From NCBI RefSeq assembly GCF_009193265.1, contig NZ_VZZZ01000002.1, forward strand, positions 121,824 to 185,823: 64,000 bases of DNA, in the 5' to 3' direction. The notes beneath the pieces are model-generated. The model searched no databases. It was not told where the DNA came from and saw only the letters and a program-made list of their open reading frames with translations. The DNA comes from Marinobacter changyiensis. Its GTDB lineage: Bacteria; Pseudomonadota; Gammaproteobacteria; Pseudomonadales; Oleiphilaceae. A program made the translations under genes and the position numbers. Shown one piece after another: positions 37,862-44,397 of this stretch (within the stretch, counting starts at the first letter, position 1; every line of letters begins with the position of its first letter).

Positions 37862-38614
37862 TCAGGCTTTTTCCAGCGGCGTTACCACCAGCAAATCGTC
37901 CCTGAGCTGAATCTGAACCGCGGTTTTCCAACCATGGTCCTGAAGATCTTCCGAGATTTTATAGTGTCCAGCGATAGAGACAAGCTCCGCTTCCAGCGAC
38001 TGGCAAAAAACCCGGGCTGATTCCTGCCCGTGAACCCCTGCCAGGGCTCGTCCCCGAAGAGGGCCGTAAACGTGTATATTGCCCGCCGCCAGTACTTCTG
38101 CGCCTGCCTGTACCGGTGCCAGAATGACCAGGTCACCCTCGGGGGCATAGACCTGTTGCCCGGACCTTACAGTTTGGTTAATTATCTTTGCGGCCACCGG
38201 CCCGCTGGTGACGGTGGCCTCGGTTTCAGCGACAGCTGCTGGCTCTTCAGGGGTATCGGCTGCAACCGGCTGTTCGCGCTGGGTGGTGGCAGGCAGCAAC
38301 GCCAGCGAGGCATTACGTGCAAGTCGGCGCTGGTCTTCGTTGCCGCCCCGGATGGCCACTACGTGAATGCTGTGGCGCCGGCAGATGCCGATGATCTGGA
38401 AAAAGTCGAGTTCTGTCGTCAAACCCTCGTACTTTTCGAGCGCCAGGATAAGGGGGATATCCCGGAAAAACCCCGGCGCCTGGCGAATCTTGTCACGCAA
38501 GGTGTCTTCGAACGCCTCGGTATCGAAAAAATGCAGCTCCAGGGCAGTCATCGCGACATTGGCACCCTTAAGCTGGAAACAGTGGTGGGTGCCGGTGGTG
38601 GCGGAATCTGTCAT
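37862..38614 (-). CDS. minC: Septum site-determining protein MinC
   Basis: MinC blocks FtsZ assembly away from mid-cell. The N-terminal FtsZ-inhibiting domain (about 12-105) has FQLKGANVAMTALELHFFD and the end of strand motif VVAIRGG. A proline and alanine-rich linker follows to about 145. The C-terminal beta-helix domain has GQQVYAPEGDLVILAPVQAGAEVLAAGNIHVYGPLRGRALAG, which is diagnostic even in outline. Length 250. Its ATG overlaps the stop of the HopJ-domain gene by four bases, so it is translationally coupled to that gene. Confidence 0.96.
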   Translation of the reverse strand: MTDSATTGTHHCFQLKGANVAMTALELHFFDTEAFEDTLRDKIRQAPGFFRDIPLILALEKYEGLTTELDFFQIIGICRRHSIHVVAIRGGNEDQRRLARNASLALLPATTQREQPVAADTPEEPAAVAETEATVTSGPVAAKIINQTVRSGQQVYAPEGDLVILAPVQAGAEVLAAGNIHVYGPLRGRALAGVHGQESARVFCQSLEAELVSIAGHYKISEDLQDHGWKTAVQIQLRDDLLVVTPLEKA

Positions 38615-39000
38615 GACGTCACGTCTTCCTCAAAATTGTCGGCCACGCCCTCGGAACGGGGGCGTAACGGCGATGACTCAAAATGGATCCCGGACCAGCC
38701 GGTGCCAATAAACTGGCGAATATTGCCATGGCTGGACCCTGTGGGTTCATCAAGTACGTTTTGATAGTGGCGGCCGAAACATTGCAGCGTCTCGGCCTCG
38801 GTCAGGCTGACGTATTGCGCCAACCCAAACAGTTTGCAGGAGCCTTCGTTCTCCCCCGGTGCATTGAACAGGGGCCCGTTATGAAACCCGCAGGGCGTGT
38901 AATGAAAGTAGCGCTCTACCAGTGCCAGGGTATCTTCAAAATCCCCGTGGCCTGCGCTCAGGGCGGCGAGGTGAATTCGCACCGCGCGGGTGACATTCAC
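38611..39000 (-). CDS. HopJ-domain protein
   Basis: The 129-residue protein resembles the HopJ family, named for a Pseudomonas type III effector but widespread in free-living gammaproteobacteria. Visible family features are FEDTLALVERYFHYTP near 22-37, FHNGPLFNAPGENEGSCKLF near 40-59 and GSSHGNIRQFIGTGWSGIHF near 87-106. No signal peptide or secretion motif is seen. It overlaps DUF1244 upstream and minC downstream, each by four bases. Its biochemical role is unknown; the context suggests a housekeeping function rather than a secreted effector. Confidence 0.8.
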   Translation of the reverse strand: MNVTRAVRIHLAALSAGHGDFEDTLALVERYFHYTPCGFHNGPLFNAPGENEGSCKLFGLAQYVSLTEAETLQCFGRHYQNVLDEPTGSSHGNIRQFIGTGWSGIHFESSPLRPRSEGVADNFEEDVTS

Positions 39001-39290
39001 GACTGTTCTGGCCCCTTGTGAGGCTGCTTTTCACCGGTCTGGTAGCGCGCCTTCCAGTCGTCATAGGGCATGCCATAAATGCGCTCCCGAGCTTCGGGGT
39101 CGCTGATGTCAAAACCCCGTTCGGCAGCTTCGGCGCGGTACCATTTGGATAAGCAGTTGCGGCAGAATCCGGCCAGATTCATGAGGTCAAGGTTCTGTAC
39201 CTCGGTGTGGTCACGCAAGTGGCTGACCAGGCGCCGGAAGGCAGCTGCTTCGATGTCGGTCTGGGTCTGTTCGGGAATCTGCTGAGTCAT
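38997..39290 (-). CDS. DUF1244 family protein
   Basis: A 97-residue soluble protein matching DUF1244. It has AAFRRLVSHLRDHTEVQN followed by DLMNLAGFCRNCLSKWYRA, with a paired cysteine motif CRNC near 44-47 and an acidic helix after it. The family is conserved in proteobacteria but has no assigned function. It is the first gene of a coupled series with the HopJ-domain gene and minCDE; the next start lies within its stop codon. The opposite strand upstream carries the LexA-controlled dinB promoter. Confidence 0.85.
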   Translation of the reverse strand: MTQQIPEQTQTDIEAAAFRRLVSHLRDHTEVQNLDLMNLAGFCRNCLSKWYRAEAAERGFDISDPEARERIYGMPYDDWKARYQTGEKQPHKGPEQS

Positions 39291-39353
39291 GGGGTCTCAC
39301 ATATGCTGATGAACAATCCTGACATTCTCGGCATGTTACAGTAAGATACAAGG

Positions 39354-39369
39354 CTGTATGAATGTACAG
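39354..39369 (+). promoter_or_regulatory. LexA operator (SOS box) upstream of dinB
   Basis: CTGTATGAATGTACAG is a perfect CTGT-N8-ACAG, the LexA consensus of gammaproteobacteria. It lies 46 bases before the dinB ATG chosen here. SOS control of dinB is well known in this group. The site also lies 64 bases from the start of the divergent DUF1244 gene, so it might affect the min-cluster promoter as well. Confidence 0.88.
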
Positions 39370-39415
39370 GAGATGGACACATCTGGATGCAACGGTTCAG
39401 AGGCCACCAGCGATC

Positions 39416-40480
39416 ATGACACAGCGCAAGATAATTCACATTGACTGCGACTGCTTTTATGCAGCCGTCGAGATGCGCGACGACCCGTCATTGCGGGGCG
39501 TTCCTCTTGCGGTGGGCGGTGAGGGCGGCCGGGGTGTGGTGACCACCTGTAATTACCGCGCCCGTGAATTCGGGGTGCGTTCCGCCATGCCTGGAGCCGA
39601 AGCCAGGCGCCGCTGTCCGGATCTGGTCACCGTGCCGCCCGACATGGCCCGCTATCGGGCGGTTTCACAGCAGGTGATGGCTATTTTCAGGGAGCTGACG
39701 GACCAGGTCGAGCCGTTGTCGCTGGATGAAGCCTTCCTCGATGTCAGTGAGGTGGATGCACATCATGGCAGTGCGACCCTGATGGCGGAATTTCTGCGCC
39801 AAAGAGTGCGGGATGAGGTCGGCATTACCGTCTCGGCTGGCGTGGCCCCCAACAAGTTTCTCGCCAAGATTGCCAGTGACTGGAACAAACCGGACGGCCT
39901 GTTTGTATTGCGACCGGATCAGGTTGACGAATTTGTGCGGTTATTGCCGGTGGAGAAACTGTTCGGCGTGGGCAAGGTGACTGCGGGCAAGCTTCACGGG
40001 CTGAATATCCGGACCTGTGGTGATCTGGCTCAGCTTAAACCCGAGCTGCTGGTGGACCGGTTCGGTCGCCAGGGCCTTCGGCTTTTCCAGATGGCCCAGG
40101 GTCTGGACGACCGGCCGGTGGTGGTTACCCGGAACGCCAAATCGGTCAGCGTCGAGCGCACCTTCTCCAAGGACCTCCCCGACAAAGCCGCCTGCGAGAC
40201 TGTGATGACCGCTCTGGTGGATGACCTGGCCAAACGCCTGGCCCGGAAAGGCGGTCGCAAACCCATCCACAAGCTGTTTGTGAAAATCCGCTATAGCGAC
40301 TTCTCCACCCACACCCTGGAGCGGGTAAGAGAACAGGTTCAGATACCGGAAACCGGCGATTACGCGCCGCTGCTGGATGAGCTGATCACCAATACCGAGC
40401 GCCCGGTGCGTTTGTTGGGACTGGGCGTCCGCTTTCGCAACGACGAAGCGCCGGTGATGCAGTTGCGGTTATTTGATTGA
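39416..40480 (+). CDS. dinB: DNA polymerase IV
   Basis: DinB is the Y-family translesion polymerase. It has [19 protein letters not shown] at the start (metal-binding Asp and steric-gate region) and the catalytic SLDEAFLDV near 101-109. An HhH region lies around 175-200 ([16 protein letters not shown]) and the little finger domain after about 240. The ATG at 39416 gives 354 residues (E. coli 351); an upstream ATG at 39362 lies inside the LexA operator and is rejected. The C-terminus ends VMQLRLFD, close to the QLxLF beta-clamp-binding motif. Confidence 0.97.
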   Translation: MTQRKIIHIDCDCFYAAVEMRDDPSLRGVPLAVGGEGGRGVVTTCNYRAREFGVRSAMPGAEARRRCPDLVTVPPDMARYRAVSQQVMAIFRELTDQVEPLSLDEAFLDVSEVDAHHGSATLMAEFLRQRVRDEVGITVSAGVAPNKFLAKIASDWNKPDGLFVLRPDQVDEFVRLLPVEKLFGVGKVTAGKLHGLNIRTCGDLAQLKPELLVDRFGRQGLRLFQMAQGLDDRPVVVTRNAKSVSVERTFSKDLPDKAACETVMTALVDDLAKRLARKGGRKPIHKLFVKIRYSDFSTHTLERVREQVQIPETGDYAPLLDELITNTERPVRLLGLGVRFRNDEAPVMQLRLFD

Positions 40481-40519
40481 AACCAGGCGTGCCCCCAAAC
40501 TTAAGGTCTCCGCTGTGTT

Positions 40520-40588
40520 GTAGGAGCGACTTCAGTCGCGAATCGGTGCGATGCCACGAACACTGATCGCGGTTGAAACCGCTCCTAC
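40520..40588. repeat. REP/BIME-type palindromic element, copy 2
   Basis: GTAGGAGCGACTTCAGTCGC at 40520-40539 faces GCGGTTGAAACCGCTCCTAC at 40569-40588. The two palindromes are the same pair as in copy 1, in the opposite order. It lies just past dinB, 27 bases from copy 3 in the same orientation, forming a tandem BIME between the convergent dinB and PAP2 genes. Confidence 0.88.
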
Positions 40589-40615
40589 CAACCAACGCAC
40601 CTCAGGGATGCCCTG

Positions 40616-40684
40616 GTAGGAGCGACTTCAGTCGCAAATGAGGCGATCGCCAGACGCTGGGATCGCGGTTAAAACCGCTCCTAC
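40616..40684. repeat. REP/BIME-type palindromic element, copy 3
   Basis: GTAGGAGCGACTTCAGTCGC at 40616-40635 faces GCGGTTAAAACCGCTCCTAC at 40665-40684. It differs from copy 2 by one base in the right palindrome and in the linker. Two tandem copies between convergent genes can act as transcription or mRNA-decay boundaries. Confidence 0.88.
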
Positions 40685-40730
40685 AAGGGCTTAGCGGAGC
40701 CAGTGGGGCCGTTTTGTTTCTCCATAGCGT

Positions 40731-41297
40731 TCAAACAAACCAATGAAGAAACTCGGTCCCCAGTCCGTAGGTCGCGCCCAGGCCCAGACTTGCGCCAATG
40801 AATGCCCCAACCGCTACATCGCTGGGGTAGTGAAGCCCCAGAACCACCCGTGAGGCCGCAACGCTGAGTGTGAAGGGCAGCAGCACCAGCGCCATTGTCG
40901 GAGCCATCGTCGCCAATAGGGTATTGAAGCAGACCGCATGTAGGGTGTGACCGGAGGGGAAGCTGTAGCGGTCCAGGGGCGGGGTGCCGCAATTAATGGA
41001 GGGGAAGGAGATAAACGGTCGTTCGCGAATCAGTATCTGCTTCAGCAATTTGTAGGTGACGGTGCAGACCAGGCCGGTGGCGGTCATCAGTAATGCGATG
41101 GCCAGGCCGTCTTCGGGTCGGATTACGGGCAGGGCGAGGATGATGGCGTACCACAGCCAGCCATCACCGAGCCGGCTGATGAGCTGGAAATAGCCATGGA
41201 CCGGGCGGAACCGCAGCGACCGGTTGATGGCCTGACACAAGGCAAACTCGCGCTGGTCGACCCGGCTAAAGAAGCGAGAAGCTTTGGTTGACGGCAT
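40731..41297 (-). CDS. PAP2-family phosphatase
   Basis: An integral membrane lipid phosphatase. The three PAP2 motifs are visible: KQILIRERP (KxxxxxxRP), PSGH in YSFPSGHTLHAV, and SRVVLGLHYPSDV (SRxxxxxHxxxD). About five to six hydrophobic helices surround them. The ATG at 41297 gives 188 residues; the frame is open to 41348, inside the glycosyltransferase gene. It overlaps the end of that gene by 32 bases, so both are one operon. The substrate may be undecaprenyl pyrophosphate or a phosphatidate-type lipid. Confidence 0.87.
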   Translation of the reverse strand: MPSTKASRFFSRVDQREFALCQAINRSLRFRPVHGYFQLISRLGDGWLWYAIILALPVIRPEDGLAIALLMTATGLVCTVTYKLLKQILIRERPFISFPSINCGTPPLDRYSFPSGHTLHAVCFNTLLATMAPTMALVLLPFTLSVAASRVVLGLHYPSDVAVGAFIGASLGLGATYGLGTEFLHWFV

Positions 41298-42483
41298 GGT
41301 ATTTGGCCTTTTGTGGAGCGTTGAGCACAAGCTGCTCGAATTGTTCAATTTGCAGGTGCCAGTTCAGGTCGAGGGCATCCAGTCTTGCCTGTGCCCGTAT
41401 CCGATTTAACAGCGTTGGTTGGTCGGCCAGTTTCAGAGCGTTGTCGATGAATCCGCTGTCGTCATCCAGCGCGGCCTTCATGCCGTTTTCTTCCTGCCGG
41501 ATATGCTCACTCGCCGCGGCGTCATCATACGCGACCACTGCAAGGCCGCTGGCCATGGCCTCGGTTACCACGTTGCCGAAGGTGTCTGTTTTGCTGGGGA
41601 ACAGGAATAAGTCACCGGATGCATAGTGTCTGGCCAACGCTTCCCCCTGCTGGATTCCGCAGAATATATAATCGCTGTGCCTTTCTGCGAGTCGCTTTCT
41701 GAGAGGACCATCACCGACCAGGACAAATTTCGACCGGGTATGCAGTGCCCTGAGTCGCTCAAAGCAAGCCACCGCCATCTGCAGGTTTTTTTCCGAGGCG
41801 AGCCGTCCGACATACAGAACCGCGCGATCCTGCGGCGCCAGCCCCCAGGCTTCCCTGAGCGTAGCACTCCGCTTGTGAGGCGCGAACCGGTTGCAATCAA
41901 CGCCCCGACTCCAGACTCCGGTGGGGGCGATGCCCATGGTGTGGAGGGTTTGGGCCATCTTTCGGGTCGGTACCAGGGTAATGGCTGTCCGGTTATGAAA
42001 CCAACGGCCGTAGCCGCAGATCAGTTTTTCCAGAAAGCCGACGCGATAGTATTTGCTGTAGCTCTGGAAATTGGTGTGGAAGCCGGAAATGACCGGGATA
42101 CCGAGTTTTTGTGCGGCGTTGACAGCGGCGATACCGAGAGGCCCCTGGGTTGCAACGTAGATAGCATCAGGACGGTGATGGCGCCAGAGCTTTCGAAGCG
42201 TGGCGGTACGTGTGACGCCAAGGCGTAGATCCGGATAACCTGGCAATGGGAAACCGGTGACAACAAATTCATCTGAAAATAGGGCAGCGCCAGCACCTGC
42301 AACCGGGCCGCGGGCCTCCTTTTGCTGGCGGGGACGGACCACGGATACCCGGTGGCCCCGTTGCATCAGGCCACGGCACAAGTGCTGCAAAGTATTCGCC
42401 ACGCCGTTAATTTCGGGCGTAAAAGTTTCGGTGGCGATGACGATGTGCTTCATGTCGGAGGATGCCTGATTGCCTGTTCTCAT
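41266..42483 (-). CDS. GT4-family glycosyltransferase
   Basis: The 405-residue protein has a GT-B fold. The N-terminal start IVIATETFTPEINGVANTLQHL contains the EINGV motif typical of mannosyltransferases acting on diacylglycerol (MgtA-like). ISGFHTNFQSYSKYY follows near 133-147. The C-terminal nucleotide domain has VLYVGRLASEKNLQ and FPSKTDTFGNVVTEAMASGLAVVA with the E-x7-E signature. ATG at 42483 is preceded by GGGAAGA; ATG at 42453, where homology begins, is an alternative. Paired with a PAP2 phosphatase, which suggests glycolipid synthesis. The acceptor and sugar are inferred, not shown. Confidence 0.87.
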   Translation of the reverse strand: MRTGNQASSDMKHIVIATETFTPEINGVANTLQHLCRGLMQRGHRVSVVRPRQQKEARGPVAGAGAALFSDEFVVTGFPLPGYPDLRLGVTRTATLRKLWRHHRPDAIYVATQGPLGIAAVNAAQKLGIPVISGFHTNFQSYSKYYRVGFLEKLICGYGRWFHNRTAITLVPTRKMAQTLHTMGIAPTGVWSRGVDCNRFAPHKRSATLREAWGLAPQDRAVLYVGRLASEKNLQMAVACFERLRALHTRSKFVLVGDGPLRKRLAERHSDYIFCGIQQGEALARHYASGDLFLFPSKTDTFGNVVTEAMASGLAVVAYDDAAASEHIRQEENGMKAALDDDSGFIDNALKLADQPTLLNRIRAQARLDALDLNWHLQIEQFEQLVLNAPQKAKYHAVNQSFSLL

Positions 42484-42645
42484 GGGTCTTCCCGTGCTGG
42501 ATGAATCCGGCGTATGGGGTTACTCTCGCCTGTCCACTACTATGGGAAGCCACTGTGACAGTCAGAAGTCAGTCAGGTGACAATCCTTTTAAGAAGTTAC
42601 CTACTTTGTCGCGCCACTAATTGAATATCACCATTCGGAGGATAC

Positions 42646-43683
42646 ATGCAGACACGTAAGCTTGGCCGGACGAATATCGATGTCAGCCTCATTGGCCTGG
42701 GTACCATGACGTGGGGTGAGCAGAACACGGAGCAGGAGGCGTTCGGTCAGCTGGATCTGGCCACTGCCGAGGGCATCAACTTCATCGATGCGGCTGAAAT
42801 GTACCCAGTGCCTCCACGTGCCGAAACCCAGGGCCTGACAGAAACCTATCTCGGTAACTGGCTGGCTCGTCGTGGTCGCCGGGAGGATCTGGTCATTGCC
42901 TCCAAAGTTGCCGGCCCGGGAAACGGGCTGACTTACCTCCGTGACGGGCCTCGCCTGACCGCAAAGCAGATTCGCGAGGCCTGCGAGCACAGCCTTCGGC
43001 GCCTGCAAACAGATTATATTGACCTCTATCAGGTGCACTGGCCTGACCGCAGTACCAATTTCTTCGGCCAATTGGGCTACCGCCACAACGAAGATGAAAC
43101 GGCTACCCCCATCGAAGAGACCCTTGAAGCGCTGCACCGTCTGGTTGAGGAAGGCAAGATTCGCCAGATTGGCCTCTCCAATGAAACCCCATGGGGCATG
43201 ATGCAGTATTTGCGGTTATCTGAATTGAAAGGCTGGCCCCGTATCGCAAGCATTCAGAACCCTTACAACCTTCTTAACCGGTCCTTCGAAGTAGGACTGG
43301 CGGAAATGGCGCACCGGGAACAGGTCGGTCTGTTGGCCTATTCACCCCTGGCCTTCGGGGTGCTTTCGGGTAAATACCTCGGTGGGCGGCGCCCTGAAGG
43401 CGCCCGTATGACCCTGTATGAGCGCTTTAGCCGGTATGCCGGAGAGCGAGGGGAAGAGGCCACCAAAGCCTACGCAGACCTGGCAAAAGCACACGGATTG
43501 TCGCCAGCCCAGCTCGCGCTCGCCTATGTAAACAGTCGCGGCTTTGTGACCAGCAATATCATCGGCGCAACCAGTCTTGAGCAGCTACGCGAGAACATCG
43601 GTTCGGCGTCCGTTGAGTTGAATGACGAAGTGCTGAAGGCGATTGAAAAGCTGCACGGGGTATTCACCTATCCTTGCCCCTGA
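42646..43683 (+). CDS. tas: NADP(H)-dependent aldo/keto reductase Tas
   Basis: The sequence aligns along its whole length with E. coli Tas: start RKLGRTNIDVSLIGLGTMTWGEQNTEQE in outline, the catalytic tyrosine in DAAEMYPVPPRAETQGLTE, then IDLYQVHWPDRSTNFFG, SLANPYNLLNRSFEVGLAE-like IQNPYNLLNRSFEVGL, and the end FTYPCP. Length is 345 against 346. Tas complements starvation-related mutations in E. coli, but its natural substrate is unclear. GGAGG precedes the ATG. Monocistronic, with an inverted repeat 37 bases beyond the stop. Confidence 0.94.
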   Translation: MQTRKLGRTNIDVSLIGLGTMTWGEQNTEQEAFGQLDLATAEGINFIDAAEMYPVPPRAETQGLTETYLGNWLARRGRREDLVIASKVAGPGNGLTYLRDGPRLTAKQIREACEHSLRRLQTDYIDLYQVHWPDRSTNFFGQLGYRHNEDETATPIEETLEALHRLVEEGKIRQIGLSNETPWGMMQYLRLSELKGWPRIASIQNPYNLLNRSFEVGLAEMAHREQVGLLAYSPLAFGVLSGKYLGGRRPEGARMTLYERFSRYAGERGEEATKAYADLAKAHGLSPAQLALAYVNSRGFVTSNIIGATSLEQLRENIGSASVELNDEVLKAIEKLHGVFTYPCP

Positions 43684-43720
43684 ACCCCCGTACAACTCAG
43701 TTGATGGGAAGATGAGTGTG

Positions 43721-43744
43721 GGCTCGAGAGCGCCGTCTCGAGCC
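43721..43744. repeat. Perfect 9-bp inverted repeat after tas
   Basis: GGCTCGAGA at 43721-43729 is complementary to TCTCGAGCC at 43736-43744 with a six-base loop. No T-run follows on either strand, so it is a weak terminator candidate or an mRNA-stabilising hairpin for tas. A second inverted repeat, TGATTCAG at 43794-43801 with CTGAATCA at 43828-43835, precedes the next gene and could be an operator. Confidence 0.5.
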
Positions 43745-43915
43745 GGCATTACATGGTGTTACGTACGTTGCTCGAAAATTGACAATTCCCAACTGATTCA
43801 GTGACAAAAAAGACGCCTAAATGTGTGCTGAATCACAGTCATAAACCCGTTTCGTATTAGACTTTAGCTTGAGACACTATTAGACTTCACAACTTAATTT
43901 CGGGCTTGGCAACTC

Positions 43916-44233
43916 ATGATAATTCGCATCTTTCTGGTTCTTCTCGCGCTCAATCTGGTGGCTTTCGTGGTTCGCGCCGAAGCGAATGAGCGGGCGGTGA
44001 TTGTGGAAGAAATTTATCCGGAAGATGTTTACACCCTACAGGACCGCATGTCTGGCAATTTTGGCAACCGGGATGAAGATGTGCTGACCGATCTGGGTGC
44101 CCGGCTCCTGAGCTGGCGTTTCAGCAGTGGCCGTGGTGACATGCGCAAGTATGCATCCGATGCAGCGATCCCGGATCACGGCGTAGCGTTGGTCAACGAG
44201 GGCGCCTGCCTCAACCTGAAATGGAAGTTTTGA
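43916..44233 (+). CDS. Small exported protein, unknown function
   Basis: I do not recognise this protein. It has 105 residues. The first 22 or so (IIRIFLVLLALNLVAFVVRAEA) form a signal peptide with a likely AEA cleavage site. The mature part is charged and has no repeats: acidic IVEEIYPEDVYTLQDRMSG, then RDEDVLTDLGARLLSWRF and RGDMRKYASDAA, ending ACLNLKWKF with a single cysteine. A -35-like TTGACA lies at 43779. The ATG at 43919 inside the first codons is not in frame with another start. It has 232 bases of upstream space and 164 downstream, so it is its own unit. A periplasmic or secreted role is inferred from the leader only. Confidence 0.6.
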   Translation: MIIRIFLVLLALNLVAFVVRAEANERAVIVEEIYPEDVYTLQDRMSGNFGNRDEDVLTDLGARLLSWRFSSGRGDMRKYASDAAIPDHGVALVNEGACLNLKWKF

Positions 44234-44397
44234 TTGTCTGCTCCAACCCGATTCTGCCGTTTGCTGACTTTTACCTGCTTTCTCCCCCCGCTGTAACGAA
44301 AAACCCATAAGCGCATTGTCTGCTAACGAATCCCATGTGATCATCTCCCCAATTATGGCGTAACGCCGGAGAAGTAAACCGGAATCAGGGAGAGAAA

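Noticed and set aside
39362..39415. Earlier dinB start at 39362
   Set aside because: It lies within the LexA operator and the added residues do not match DinB.
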